A stretch of 64,000 nucleotides of DNA, taken from the NCBI GenBank assembly GCA_018822845.1, contig JAHJJD010000022.1, forward strand, positions 1-64,000. Reading direction: 5' to 3'. Shown here one piece after another: positions 50,942 to 61,384 of the stretch. The notes below the pieces were generated by a model. That model was not told the DNA's origin. It saw only the letters and a program-made list of their open reading frames with translations, and searched no databases. This stretch comes from Gammaproteobacteria bacterium. GTDB lineage: Bacteria; Pseudomonadota; Gammaproteobacteria; Thiotrichales; Thiotrichaceae. Made by a program: the position numbers and the translations under genes. Position 1 is the first letter of the stretch. Each line of letters opens with the position of its first letter.

Positions 50942-52225
50942 TTATAATAGCCGCCCCTGGTCAATTAGCAGGCGGTTTCTGAAAAAAAGTATCATTACTC
51001 CTCCTGTCAACACCAGATTGGCCAGTAAGGTCGCGCCTGCTGCACCTTCGATGCCATATTGTGGAATAAAAACCAGATTGGCGATGATGTTTACGACCAG
51101 TGCACTCATGAGCATGATATTCAGGTAGCGCACCTGCTCCTGAATGATGAACATGAACGAAAATGTCAGGCTCATGGCGCGTACAAACTGCGCAATCAGC
51201 AAGATGACGAGGGCTGTTCCCGCTTGCACATATTCCGGCCTGAACACTTTCAGCAGCACATCGCCAGCCACCAGCAGCAGCAGGGTCACAACCCCGAGAA
51301 TGCCAGCTACCAGCCCGGTGGTTTGCCAGAAAAAGCGCACGACTTGCTCCGGCTGATGCTTGTGGATTTTCAGCAGGCGCGGATAAATGGTGGCGTCCAG
51401 CGCACCGAGGAAAAACAGGCTGACGAATGACAGCCTTGCGGCTACGGTAAACAGCGCCACGTCTTCATTGCTCAGCAGCAAACCGGTCAACAGCGTATCC
51501 GCCCATAGCATCAGGAAGGAAAAGAATGAAACCGGTGCCAGTGGCAGTGACTGTTTCAATACATCCCGAATGCTGAATTGTATGGGGGCAGCAGGGTGCA
51601 GGTTCTTCCACCACGGACGCAGCCAGTAAAATGACCAGAGCCCAGCCAGTACCAGCGACGCAATGTAAAGCAGCAAGTAATTCTGCTGCTGCGTAAACAC
51701 TTTCCAGAACAGCAGGATAAGCAACATGTAGGCCACTGCCGGAAGCGAGTTCTGAATCAGGATGGATTGCGAGGTATGGCGCACGGCTTTCATGAAAGCC
51801 GAGTTCAACATCACCAGATTGAAAAACAGGATGCCGCTGCCAGCCAGCAACAACGGCCACATCAGGATGGCATCATCAAACAGCCGGTGTTGCAGCAGTG
51901 GCGTCACAATCAGCCACAGCACAATGAAGACAGCGCTGCTCAACAGCACCATCCGGTAAGCATCGCGTAAATGGCTGCCCTGACTGTCGGTTTCTCCATC
52001 GTGGATACGCGCAACATCGCGTACCAGCCACTGTTCCACTCCCAGACGGCTGAACAGGGAAACGCCTGTTACCAGCGTCATCAACATGAACACCATACCC
52101 GCCTCGTCCATCGGCAGGTTGCGGGTCAGTACGATGGCTACGGCAAAATTCAAGCCCACCCCGGCAAAGCGTGCAATCGTCGACACAATGCTGGTGAGTA
52201 GCAGGGACGGGCTTTTCGTACTCAT
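50942..52225 (-). CDS. Oligosaccharide flippase (Wzx-type)
   Basis: Polytopic MATE/PST-like protein, LTSIVSTIARFAGVGLNFAVAIVLTRNLPMDEAGMVFMLMTLVTG. Confidence 0.87.
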   Translation of the reverse strand: MSTKSPSLLLTSIVSTIARFAGVGLNFAVAIVLTRNLPMDEAGMVFMLMTLVTGVSLFSRLGVEQWLVRDVARIHDGETDSQGSHLRDAYRMVLLSSAVFIVLWLIVTPLLQHRLFDDAILMWPLLLAGSGILFFNLVMLNSAFMKAVRHTSQSILIQNSLPAVAYMLLILLFWKVFTQQQNYLLLYIASLVLAGLWSFYWLRPWWKNLHPAAPIQFSIRDVLKQSLPLAPVSFFSFLMLWADTLLTGLLLSNEDVALFTVAARLSFVSLFFLGALDATIYPRLLKIHKHQPEQVVRFFWQTTGLVAGILGVVTLLLLVAGDVLLKVFRPEYVQAGTALVILLIAQFVRAMSLTFSFMFIIQEQVRYLNIMLMSALVVNIIANLVFIPQYGIEGAAGATLLANLVLTGGVMILFFRNRLLIDQGRLL

Positions 52226-52695
52226 GCACGGATGGCCTGATCGATGAAATCTACCAGTGACTGCTTGCGTGAACCGGGTGCTGCGGAAGCTGCCTGAAGT
52301 TCATGCCGCTGCTCCAGTAGGGCATACAGTTCTTCCTGGGTGGATGCGGTGTACACGCCGGGCAATTTTCCCATCCATTCCAGCCCGTCAAGCTGGTGGT
52401 CGTTACGGTGTTCACCCAAGGCGTGCTGGCGGTTCATGACGATAATGGGCTTGCGGTTTTCCAGTGCAGTAATGATGTTGCCCATACCAGCGTGGGAAAT
52501 AATCAGGCTGGCGGCTTGCAGGTGCTGGTTGAAGGCGTCCGTGCTCATGAAGCGTTCCCAGCGTACATGCTGTGGCTGGTATGCGCCGCCTGCAATCTGG
52601 GCAAAGCCTGCTACAGCGTGGTTTCCTGCCCATTCGTCCACATAGCGGATCAAGCGGTCAAACGGGAACTGGGTGCCGACAGCGACGAAGATCAC
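52222..52695 (-). CDS. Glycosyltransferase family 28 C-terminal-like subunit (PssE/Alg13-like)
   Basis: VIFVAVGTQFPFDRLIRYVDEWA...LIISHAGMGNIITALENRKPIIVMNRQHALGEHRNDHQ; GTG start proposed. Confidence 0.85.
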   Translation of the reverse strand: MIFVAVGTQFPFDRLIRYVDEWAGNHAVAGFAQIAGGAYQPQHVRWERFMSTDAFNQHLQAASLIISHAGMGNIITALENRKPIIVMNRQHALGEHRNDHQLDGLEWMGKLPGVYTASTQEELYALLEQRHELQAASAAPGSRKQSLVDFIDQAIRA

Positions 52696-53156
52696 AGCAC
52701 GGCTCCCTTGAACAGGATGTTCTGCCCGTTGCTCAGGTGTTCCCATTGGGTCAGGAAGATGTCGGCGCGTTTCTGCGCCAGCCGTCCGGCACGGGAAATC
52801 TGTTTCACGTTAGCGATACTGTCCACCCAGATGGTGCGAATGCCCAGCAGGCTGCCCAGCCAGATAGCGACTGCACCGGGGGCGGCTCCGGTGGAGAGGA
52901 TGGCTTTGGGGCGTTCCCGCAGCAATACGTAAAGTACTTGCAAGGAGCAAGGAATCAGCCGCCATTTGTCGTCGGCGCTGACATCCGTTACCGAATAGAC
53001 CTTTTTGCCCTTGAGTGTGCTGGCCGTGCCGAACAGGTCGCCAGGCATGGCATAAACGATGTTGTAACGGTTTTCCAGGTCTTTGCACAGACGGGTCAAT
53101 TGTATCCAGTGGCCACCGGGGGAGGAAATGGCCAGTAGTTTGGGCTTGCCACTCAC
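52692..53156 (-). CDS. Glycosyltransferase partner subunit (PssD/Alg14-like)
   Basis: LLAISSPGGHWIQLTRL...AILSTGAAPGAVAIWLGSLLGIRTIWVDSIANV. Confidence 0.88.
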   Translation of the reverse strand: MSGKPKLLAISSPGGHWIQLTRLCKDLENRYNIVYAMPGDLFGTASTLKGKKVYSVTDVSADDKWRLIPCSLQVLYVLLRERPKAILSTGAAPGAVAIWLGSLLGIRTIWVDSIANVKQISRAGRLAQKRADIFLTQWEHLSNGQNILFKGAVL

Positions 53157-54109
53157 ACCGGTTTCCTCAGGTAGAACGCAGCCTGATCGCCCTGATTCAG
53201 CGCATTCAGTTCGTGTGAGCGTTGTTCATATTCGCTGATCTGTTTGGCGGTGAAAATGGAATTTTCCGCTGATTCTGCCCATGAGCGCGGGTCACGCAGT
53301 GGAATATCCTGCTCATACTGCTTGCTGCCCCAAATCTGGAAGCCGAAAGAGTCGTAAACCACTTGTTCCTGGCGGAAACCTGTTTGCGTCGCCAGTGCCT
53401 CCATACTTTTGAGGGAATGCAGAAACAAATGGCGCGGCGCATCCAGTTGCACCCAGTTCACCCCGTATTCCTGCCATGCCCAGGATGAAACGGTTGGTAC
53501 CCGCACCAGCGCCATGCCACCCGGTTTGAGGATGTTGAATGCCTGTTGCAGGTTGGCCTGTTGATCGGGCAGGTGCTCGAAGGAATGGTGGAACATCACC
53601 AGATCCCATTGCCCCGTTTCGCTGAAAATGTCACGCTTTTCGATGCGCAGGCCGTTGGGGTAAACGATGTCTTCGCGGTTGAACGGGTCAATCCCCAGCA
53701 GCTGGTTGAAGCCGGTTTCACGCAGGGAATGCAACAGATGGCCGGAACCACAGCCAACATCGAGAATCCGCGCATCCTTGCTGATGTTGGCGGGGCGCAA
53801 GGTCGCCAGTTTGGCATTGGGCGACAGGAATTGCATGACACGCCCGATCTGGCACTGACCGGTAGCGGCGTATGTATCCCGCATCTTCATCAGTGCTTTT
53901 TTCAGCGGATTGCCGCCTTTACCCGCATCACTGTAGGAGTAGTAGTTGTCAGGGTAGTAGCTGGCCAGATTGTCGGGAATGTTTTCGATTTGCAGGCAGC
54001 CACAATCTGCGCACTGGAAATAACGGTGCTCATCCCGCAGACCGAGCATCATTTCCTTGGCGACATAGCTGCGGTGTTCCGCCTCGCTGCCACAAATACG
54101 GCACTTCAT
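53153..54109 (-). CDS. Class I SAM-dependent methyltransferase
   Basis: N-terminal CRICGS...CADCGC zinc-ribbon; ARILDVGCGSGHLLHSLRETGF. Confidence 0.88.
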   Translation of the reverse strand: MKCRICGSEAEHRSYVAKEMMLGLRDEHRYFQCADCGCLQIENIPDNLASYYPDNYYSYSDAGKGGNPLKKALMKMRDTYAATGQCQIGRVMQFLSPNAKLATLRPANISKDARILDVGCGSGHLLHSLRETGFNQLLGIDPFNREDIVYPNGLRIEKRDIFSETGQWDLVMFHHSFEHLPDQQANLQQAFNILKPGGMALVRVPTVSSWAWQEYGVNWVQLDAPRHLFLHSLKSMEALATQTGFRQEQVVYDSFGFQIWGSKQYEQDIPLRDPRSWAESAENSIFTAKQISEYEQRSHELNALNQGDQAAFYLRKPV

Positions 54110-55215
54110 GCCGCCGGGTCCCTGAGCGGAGTCGAAGGGCCTGGCGGAGTCGAAGGGCGCTCATGTGTGCCGAACAACTGTACGCCTTCCTGCCAGAATT
54201 CCGGTCTTGCTAGATACCAGTCCAGCGTTTTCGCCAAACCAGACTGGAAGGTTTCTGCCGGAACATAGCCCAGTTCGCTACAAATCTTGCTGTTGTCGAT
54301 GGCGTAACGGCGGTCATGGCCGGGGCGGTCTTTCACATAGGTGATGTGCTGGTTATGCGGTACATGTGGCGAATCGGGGAAACGTGCGTCCAGCAGGGCG
54401 CATAGCTCGTGGATCAGGCTCAGGTTGGCCTGTTCGTTGTTGCCGCCGATATTATAGGTTTCGCCCACCCGCCCGCTACGCATGATCAGGTCGATTCCCC
54501 GGTTGTGGTCGTCCACATACAGCCAGTCACGTATCTGCTGCCCGTCACCATAAATCGGTACCGGTTTGCCCTGCAATAGCTTGGAAATCGCCAGCGGAAT
54601 CAGCTTTTCCGGGTATTGATAAGGCCCGTAGTTATTGGAGCAATTGCTGGTCGAGGTCTGCAAACCGTAAGTGTGCTGATACGCCCTTACCACATGGTCG
54701 GAAGCCGCTTTGCTGGCGGCATACGGTGAGTTCGGCGCATATTGCGTGGTTTCGGTAAAGGCAGGGTCGGTAGCTGACAGCGTACCGTACACTTCATCGG
54801 TGGAAACGTGGTGGAAACGGTGGGCAAAGCCCGGCTTCTCTTCCAGCCAGACCTTTTTCGCCGCTTTCAGCAGGCTGTGGGTACCATCGATATTGGTACG
54901 CAGGAACGCATCCGGCCCGTAAATCGAGCGGTCAACATGCGATTCGGCAGCGAAATGCACGATGGTATCGATGGCTTCTTCGCGCAACAACTGCTCTACC
55001 AGTGGCTGGTCGAGGATGTCACCGTGGACAAAGCGAAAATTGGCTTGGCCTTCCAGCATTTGCAGGTTTTCGTAGCGGCCTGCGTAGGTGAGTGCATCCA
55101 GTACTACCAGCCGGGTATTCGGGTAGCTTTCCAGCCAGTAATGGACGAAATTGGTGCCGATGAAACCAGCGCCGCCAGTAACCAGCAGCTTTTCAGGGTT
55201 GTGTGTCGTTGTCAT
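54106..55215 (-). CDS. rfbB: dTDP-glucose 4,6-dehydratase
   Basis: LLVTGGAGFIGTNFVHYWL...YAASKAASDHVVRAY. Confidence 0.95.
   Translation of the reverse strand: MTTTHNPEKLLVTGGAGFIGTNFVHYWLESYPNTRLVVLDALTYAGRYENLQMLEGQANFRFVHGDILDQPLVEQLLREEAIDTIVHFAAESHVDRSIYGPDAFLRTNIDGTHSLLKAAKKVWLEEKPGFAHRFHHVSTDEVYGTLSATDPAFTETTQYAPNSPYAASKAASDHVVRAYQHTYGLQTSTSNCSNNYGPYQYPEKLIPLAISKLLQGKPVPIYGDGQQIRDWLYVDDHNRGIDLIMRSGRVGETYNIGGNNEQANLSLIHELCALLDARFPDSPHVPHNQHITYVKDRPGHDRRYAIDNSKICSELGYVPAETFQSGLAKTLDWYLARPEFWQEGVQLFGTHERPSTPPGPSTPLRDPAA
54119..54157 (-). repeat. Dispersed repeat family B, one full and one partial copy, in the 3' end of rfbB
   Basis: Minus strand CCCTTCGACTCCGcca-ggCCCTTCGACTCCGCTCAGGGA, encoding the tail ...RPSTPPGPSTPLRDPAA. 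Confidence 0.85.
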
Positions 55216-56123
55216 GTGTTTGGAGTCTGTTGTTTCAGTTCGGAAAGCATCTGCCGCAGGCTGACACGCCAGTGAGGTAAAGTGTAGCCCAGCACGCTTT
55301 CGGTTGTGCGTTTATCCATCACGCTGTAAGCAGGGCGGCTTGCCGGAGTTGGGTATTCTGCCGTGAGCAGCGGTTTGACTGGCACGGTTTTGTCGAGCAA
55401 CCCGATGTTGCAGGCTTCTTCCTGAATGGCAACGGCAAAATCATACCAGCTCGCCACGCCCTGATCGGAGCAGTGGAAAATGCCTTGCGGCTTTGCGTCC
55501 ATGAATGCCCATATGGTGTCAGCCAGTGTGCGTGTCCAGGTGGGGGAGCCGACTTGTTCCACCACTACGCCCAGTGAGTCGCGTTCGGCAGCCAGACGCA
55601 GCATGGTTTTGACGAAATTGCCGCGATAGATGGAGTACAGCCAGGAGGTGCGGATGATGGCGGCAGTCGGGCAATGTTCCTGCACGGCCAGCTCCCCGGC
55701 CAGTTTGCTGGCACCGTATACGCCTTGTGGGTTGGTAGGTGCGTCGGTCGCGTATGGGGTGGATTGCAGCCCGTCAAATACAAAGTCGGTTGATACGTGT
55801 ACCAGATAAATATTATTCTGGTGGGCCAGCTTCGCCAGTGTTGCGGCGGCGGAGTGGTTGATGGCGTAGGCGTTTTCCACATCACTTTCAGCTTTGTCCA
55901 CGGCGGTGTAGGCGGCAGCGTTGATGATGGCGTCCGGTTGGTGTTCTGCCAGTGCTGCGGCAACCTGTTGCGGGTCGGTAATGTCCAGCATGTCGCGGCC
56001 AGCGGCAATCAGGGAGATGTTGGCAGGGCAGGTAGCCTGCAATTCCAGCCCGAGCTGCCCATTTGCACCAGTTATCAAGACCTTGATAGGGGCATCGTTC
56101 CCTGAGCGGAGTCGAAGGGTCAT
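55212..56123 (-). CDS. rfbD: dTDP-4-dehydrorhamnose reductase
   Basis: KVLITGANGQLGLELQ...VSTDFVFDG. ATG at 56123 overlaps the rfbC stop codon. Confidence 0.94.
   Translation of the reverse strand: MTLRLRSGNDAPIKVLITGANGQLGLELQATCPANISLIAAGRDMLDITDPQQVAAALAEHQPDAIINAAAYTAVDKAESDVENAYAINHSAAATLAKLAHQNNIYLVHVSTDFVFDGLQSTPYATDAPTNPQGVYGASKLAGELAVQEHCPTAAIIRTSWLYSIYRGNFVKTMLRLAAERDSLGVVVEQVGSPTWTRTLADTIWAFMDAKPQGIFHCSDQGVASWYDFAVAIQEEACNIGLLDKTVPVKPLLTAEYPTPASRPAYSVMDKRTTESVLGYTLPHWRVSLRQMLSELKQQTPNT
56099..56119 (-). repeat. Dispersed repeat family B copy at the 5' end of rfbD
   Basis: Minus strand CCCTTCGACTCCGCTCAGGGA immediately after ATGA. Confidence 0.85.
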
Positions 56124-56668
56124 TTGAATACCTCGGCGTCCTGCCATGATTTTCCTTCTGCATCCTTGGCGGAAACCAGTGGGGTTTGTCCATCCACCAG
56201 TGGCCAGTCGATGGCCAGTGTCGGGTCATCCCAACGGATACAGCGTTCGTGGTGGGGGGCGTACACATCGGTACATTTATACAGAAAGTCAGCCGATTCG
56301 CTCATGACATAAAAGCCGTGGGCAAAACCGGGTGGCACCCACATCATGCGGTGGTTTTCATCAGACAGTTCGGCACCGACCCATTGGCCGAAAGTGGCGG
56401 AACTGCGCCGTAAATCGACGGCTACATCGAATACCTTGCCGCTGGTGACGCGCACCAGTTTGCCTTGCGCCTGTTGCACCTGATAGTGCAGGCCACGCAG
56501 AATGCCCTGGCGGGAACGGCTGTGGTTGTCCTGCACGAAATTCAGTTCCAGCCCGAGTTCGGCAAATTTGGCAGCGCTCCAGGTTTCCATGAAAAAACCG
56601 CGTGCGTCGCCGAAAACGGCAGGTTCGATAATTTTGACATCGGGGATACGGGTATCAATCAGTTTCAT
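56120..56668 (-). CDS. rfbC: dTDP-4-dehydrorhamnose 3,5-epimerase
   Basis: [13 protein letters not shown]...[20 protein letters not shown]. Confidence 0.95.
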   Translation of the reverse strand: MKLIDTRIPDVKIIEPAVFGDARGFFMETWSAAKFAELGLELNFVQDNHSRSRQGILRGLHYQVQQAQGKLVRVTSGKVFDVAVDLRRSSATFGQWVGAELSDENHRMMWVPPGFAHGFYVMSESADFLYKCTDVYAPHHERCIRWDDPTLAIDWPLVDGQTPLVSAKDAEGKSWQDAEVFK

Positions 56669-57549
56669 GCCAGCAAATTTTCCAGATAGTCGCCGTAGCC
56701 ACTCTTTTTCAGCGGTTCGGCCAGTTGTAGCAGTTGTTCGCTGTTGATGTAACCCATGCGCCAGGCAACTTCTTCCGGACAGGCGATTTTCAGGCCCTGG
56801 CGTTCCTCAATGACGCGGATGTAGTTGGAAGCGTCCAGTAGTGATGCATGCGTGCCGGTATCCAGCCAGGCCGTGCCGCGCTTGAGCATTTCCACTTGCA
56901 ATTGACCACAGTCCAGATACATCTGGTTGACGGTGGTGATTTCCAGTTCGCCGCGCGGGGAGGGGCGGACTTCGCGGGCAATATCCACCACCTGGTTGTC
57001 GTAGAAGTACAGGCCAGTGACGGCGTAATGGGAACGCGGCTTGGCGGGCTTTTCTTCAATGCTCAGGGCTGTGCCGCTGGCGTCGAATTCCACCACGCCG
57101 TAACGTTCCGGGTCTTTGACGTAGTAGGCGAATACGGTTGCGCCGTTTTCCTGTTGGGAGGCGGCTTGCAAACGGCTGGAAAGGCCCTCGCCATAATAGA
57201 TGTTGTCGCCCAGGATCAGGGTGGCCGGGGAGCTGCCGAGGAATTCCGCGCCGATCAGGAACGCTTGCGCCAAGCCTTCCGGTTTGGGTTGCACTGCATA
57301 CTGGATGTTCAGTCCCCATTGTGAGCCATCGTCGAGCAGGTGCTGAAACTGGCTGGAATCTTCCGGTGTGGTGATGATCAGCACGTCACGGATGCCTGCC
57401 AGCATCAGCACGGTCAGCGGGTAGTAAATCATCGGTTTGTCATAGACCGGCATCAGTTGCTTGCTGACTGCGCGGGTCAGTGGGTACAGGCGGGTGCCAC
57501 TGCCACCGGCGAGGATAATGCCTTTGCGCTGGATTGTATTTGTCTGCAT
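56665..57549 (-). CDS. rfbA: Glucose-1-phosphate thymidylyltransferase
   Basis: [37 protein letters not shown]. Confidence 0.96.
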   Translation of the reverse strand: MQTNTIQRKGIILAGGSGTRLYPLTRAVSKQLMPVYDKPMIYYPLTVLMLAGIRDVLIITTPEDSSQFQHLLDDGSQWGLNIQYAVQPKPEGLAQAFLIGAEFLGSSPATLILGDNIYYGEGLSSRLQAASQQENGATVFAYYVKDPERYGVVEFDASGTALSIEEKPAKPRSHYAVTGLYFYDNQVVDIAREVRPSPRGELEITTVNQMYLDCGQLQVEMLKRGTAWLDTGTHASLLDASNYIRVIEERQGLKIACPEEVAWRMGYINSEQLLQLAEPLKKSGYGDYLENLLA

Positions 57550-57679
57550 GTGTCTGTTGGCTCACCAGCCCGATTGCTACGAAGGTGCTAATTGTAGACA
57601 AATGTACAGAAATTTCAGCTTATTCCGGCAATCGGATACACTCACATCCATACAAAATACCGTACAAAGGAGAGTGGAG

Positions 57680-58651
57680 ATGAAAAAAAGCGTATTAATG
57701 CTGTCAGTAAGCGCCCTTGCGGCTGTCGTGAGCTTCAACGTCTGGGCGGAAGACAAAAAAGTGCATCAGGATTTGCTCGATAAATATAAGCCTGAGCAGG
57801 TTGCCGAACATGTCTACGTCATTCAAGGCCCGATGGGCTACCCCGACAAGGAAAACCAGGGCTTCATGAACAACCCCGGTTTCATTGTGACTGACAAGGA
57901 AGTGGCGGTGATTGACCCCGGTTCCAGTTCTGCAATTGGGCGTTCGGTACTGGCGCACATCCGCAAGGTGACGGACAAGCCCATTACCAAGGTATTTACG
58001 ACCCATGTGCATGGCGATCACTGGCTGGGGAATCAGGCGTTCAAGGAAGACAACGCGGATGTGAAATTTTACGCGCACCCGACCATGATCGAGGAGGCCA
58101 CCAATGGCGCGGCTGAAACCTGGATCGACACCATGAATAGCATGACGGAAAACGCCACCGAAGGTACCGAGGCCATCATTCCGACCGAAACACTGGCAAA
58201 CGGTCAGGAAATCGAAGTCGGCGACCTCAAGCTCAAGGCGCACATCATCGAAGGCAAGGCACACACCGCCACCGATGTCATGTTTGAAGTTGTGGGCGAA
58301 AAAGTCCTGTTTACCGGCGACAACATCAACAACAAACGCATCGTGCGTATGGATGATGGCAGTTTCGTCGGCAGTATCAAAGCGGCGGAAGTCGCGATGG
58401 AACTGGACGTGGACAAGGTTGTACCCGGCCATGGCCCCATCGGCAGCAAAAACGTGCTGAGTTACTACCACGATTACCTGAGCAAGGTTTACAACTCGGT
58501 CAAGGAGATGCGTGAAGAAATGGAAGCGCACGAAATGAAACCGAAGGTCGAGGAACAGGCGGCTGATTTCAAAGACTGGCAAGGCTATGAGGAAGAACTC
58601 GGCAAACACATCAGCCTGTCGGTGCTGGAAGCAGAGCAGGAAGACTTCTGA
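57680..58651 (+). CDS. Secreted MBL-fold metallo-hydrolase
   Basis: Signal peptide MKKSVLMLSVSALAAVVSFNVWA; TTHVHGDHWLGN zinc motif. Confidence 0.9.
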   Translation: MKKSVLMLSVSALAAVVSFNVWAEDKKVHQDLLDKYKPEQVAEHVYVIQGPMGYPDKENQGFMNNPGFIVTDKEVAVIDPGSSSAIGRSVLAHIRKVTDKPITKVFTTHVHGDHWLGNQAFKEDNADVKFYAHPTMIEEATNGAAETWIDTMNSMTENATEGTEAIIPTETLANGQEIEVGDLKLKAHIIEGKAHTATDVMFEVVGEKVLFTGDNINNKRIVRMDDGSFVGSIKAAEVAMELDVDKVVPGHGPIGSKNVLSYYHDYLSKVYNSVKEMREEMEAHEMKPKVEEQAADFKDWQGYEEELGKHISLSVLEAEQEDF

Positions 58652-58723
58652 GGCAGGTAACGCTTTCATACTACCAGCGGGGTTGGTATCATCCCCGCTT
58701 TTCTTTTTGCGTTGGCGAAGCAT

Positions 58724-59819
58724 ATGGAACTCAACCCCACCTACACTAAAATCAAAGACCTTCAGGGGCGCGTAGACGCTCTGAGGGGGTATCTTTGACT
58801 ACGAAGTCAAAAGCGAACGGCTGGAAGAAGTAAGCCGCGAACTCGAAGACCCCAACATCTGGAATGACGCCAAGCGCGCCCAGGAATTCGGCAAGGAGCG
58901 CTCGGTACTGGAAGGTATTGTCGGTGGCATCGACAGGATCACCTCCGGCCTGAGTGACGCCAAAGAACTGCTCGAACTGGCTGAAATGGAAGATGACGAA
59001 GACAGTGCCAATGCCGTCATCGCTGATGTCGATAGTATCGAAAGCGAAGTCAAAACCCTCGAATTCCAGCGCATGTTCTCCGGCGAAATGGACATGAACA
59101 ACGCCTTCCTCGACATCCAGGCTGGCTCCGGTGGCACGGAAGCACAGGACTGGGCGGAAATGTTGCTGCGCATGTATTTGCGCTGGGGCGAGGCCAAAGG
59201 TTTCAAGACCGAACTGATCGAAGTCACCGCAGGCGATGTGGCGGGCATCAAGGGCGCGACCATCAGCTTTGAAGGGCCATACGCCTTCGGCTGGCTGCGT
59301 ACCGAAACCGGCGTACACCGGCTGGTGCGCAAATCGCCGTTCGATTCGGGCAACCGTCGTCATACCTCGTTTACTGGCGTGTTTGTTTCCCCGGAAGTCG
59401 ATGACAACATCGAAATTGACATCAACCCGGCGGATTTGCGCATCGACGTTTACCGCGCATCCGGTGCTGGCGGTCAGCACGTCAACCGGACGGAATCAGC
59501 GGTGCGGATTACCCACCTGCCGACCAATACCGTTGTGCAGTGCCAGAGCGGGCGTTCCCAGCACCAGAACAAGGATACGGCGATGAAGCAGTTACGCGCC
59601 AAGTTGTACGAGCTGGAAATGATGAAACGCAACGCCGAAAAGCAGGCGCTGGAAGACAGCAAATCCGACATTGGTTGGGGCAGCCAGATCCGTTCCTACG
59701 TTCTCGACCAGTCGCGTATCAAGGATTTGCGCACCGGCGTGGAAACGGCCAACACCCAAGCGGTGCTGGATGGCGATCTCGACAAATTTATTGAAGCAAG
59801 TTTGAAAAGCGGACTTTAA
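58724..59819 (+). CDS. prfB: Peptide chain release factor 2 (programmed +1 frameshift)
   Basis: Frame 1: [27 protein letters not shown]; slippery site AGGGGGTATCTTTGAC at 58784-58799; +1 frame continues [19 protein letters not shown]...; [15 protein letters not shown]. Confidence 0.95.
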
Positions 59820-59821
59820 AT

Positions 59822-61327
59822 ATGAGTGAACAGGAACTCCAGCACGACCATTCTGATGACAACAAACTGATTACGCAACGCCGCGAAAAGCTGGCGAAAC
59901 TGCGTGAACAGGGTGTGGCATTCCCCAATGACGTGGTGCGTGAACACCAGGCCGCTGAACTGCACGCCAATTACGGTGAATATGAAAAGCCGTGGTTTGA
60001 GGAAAACGAAGTACAGGTCACGGTCGCCGGGCGCATGATGCTCAAGCGTCTGATGGGCAAGGCCAGTTTCGCTACCATTTCTGATGTTTCCGGGCGTATC
60101 CAGTTGTATTCCCAGAAAAATGTGTTGGGTGACGAGCTGTTCGATGCTTATAGCCACTGGGATTTGGGTGACATCGTGTGGGCGAAAGGCGTTCTGTTCA
60201 AGACCCAGACTGGCGAACTGTCGGTGAAGGTAAGGGAAATCCGTCTGCTGACCAAATCGCTACGTCCGCTGCCGGAAAAATTCCACGGCCTCACCGACCA
60301 TGAGCAGCGTTACCGCCAACGTTACATCGACCTGATCATGAACGAGGAAACACGCAAGGATTTCGTGATTCGCTCAAAAATCGTCAGTTATATCCGCAAT
60401 TTCTTCACCCAGCGTGATTTTCTGGAAGTGGAAACACCGATGTTGCAGGTGATTCCGGGCGGGGCAACCGCACGGCCTTTCATCACGCACCACAATGCGC
60501 TGGATTTGCCGATGTATTTGCGGATTGCGCCGGAACTGTTCCTCAAGCGGCTGGTGGTGGGTGGTTTCGAGCGTGTGTTCGAAATCAACCGTAACTTCCG
60601 CAACGAAGGGCTTTCCACCCGCCATAATCCTGAATTCACCATGATCGAATTCTATCAGGCGTATGCGACTTACCACGACCTGATGGATTTGACCGAGGCA
60701 TTGATGCGTGGGTTGGCACTCGACGTGATTGGTAGTGCGGAAATTACCTATCAGGGTGAAACCTTCGATTTCAGCAAGCCATTTGCGCGTTTAAGCGTGC
60801 GCAATTCCATCCTGCATTACAACCCGGATGTTTCCGCCGTACAGATTGACTCGCTGGAAGGGGCGAAAGCCGTCGCTGCCAAGCTGGGCATCCCGCTCAA
60901 GGATGGTTACGGGCTGGGCAAAATCCAGATCGAAATCTTTGAGAAAACGGTTGAGCATCGTCTGTTACAACCGACTTTCATCACCGAATACCCGGCGGAA
61001 GTGTCGCCATTGGCGCGGCGTAATGACAATGATCCGTTCATTACTGACCGTTTCGAGTTCTTTGTTGGCGGGCGTGAAATCGGCAATGGTTTCTCCGAAT
61101 TGAATGATGCGGAAGATCAGGCTGAGCGTTTCATGCAGCAGGTGGCTGACAAGGATGCGGGCGATGATGAGGCCATGCACTATGACGCCGATTACGTGCG
61201 GGCGCTGGAGTACGGGATGCCGCCGACTGCGGGGCAGGGGATTGGCATTGACAGGCTGGTGATGTTGTTTACGGATGCGCCTTCGATTCGGGATGTGATT
61301 TTGTTTCCGCATATGCGCCCGGAATAA
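59822..61327 (+). CDS. lysS: Lysine-tRNA ligase (class II)
   Basis: [33 protein letters not shown]...[25 protein letters not shown]. Confidence 0.96.
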   Translation: MSEQELQHDHSDDNKLITQRREKLAKLREQGVAFPNDVVREHQAAELHANYGEYEKPWFEENEVQVTVAGRMMLKRLMGKASFATISDVSGRIQLYSQKNVLGDELFDAYSHWDLGDIVWAKGVLFKTQTGELSVKVREIRLLTKSLRPLPEKFHGLTDHEQRYRQRYIDLIMNEETRKDFVIRSKIVSYIRNFFTQRDFLEVETPMLQVIPGGATARPFITHHNALDLPMYLRIAPELFLKRLVVGGFERVFEINRNFRNEGLSTRHNPEFTMIEFYQAYATYHDLMDLTEALMRGLALDVIGSAEITYQGETFDFSKPFARLSVRNSILHYNPDVSAVQIDSLEGAKAVAAKLGIPLKDGYGLGKIQIEIFEKTVEHRLLQPTFITEYPAEVSPLARRNDNDPFITDRFEFFVGGREIGNGFSELNDAEDQAERFMQQVADKDAGDDEAMHYDADYVRALEYGMPPTAGQGIGIDRLVMLFTDAPSIRDVILFPHMRPE

Positions 61328-61347
61328 GCGATCACAGGTTTTGAATT

Positions 61348-61384
61348 ATTGGTAGCAACGGAATTTTTGTTTGTTGCTACCAAT
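61348..61384. repeat. 12-bp perfect inverted repeat straddling the stop codon of the STAND-like gene
   Basis: ATTGGTAGCAAC-ggaatttttgttt-GTTGCTACCAAT. Confidence 0.8.

Noticed and set aside
57704-58723. 339-aa minus-strand ORF
   Set aside because: Antisense to the secreted MBL-fold gene, which has a signal peptide and zinc motif.
58986-59819. Start of RF2 at 58986 as in the ORF track
   Set aside because: The real start is 58724 with a programmed frameshift.
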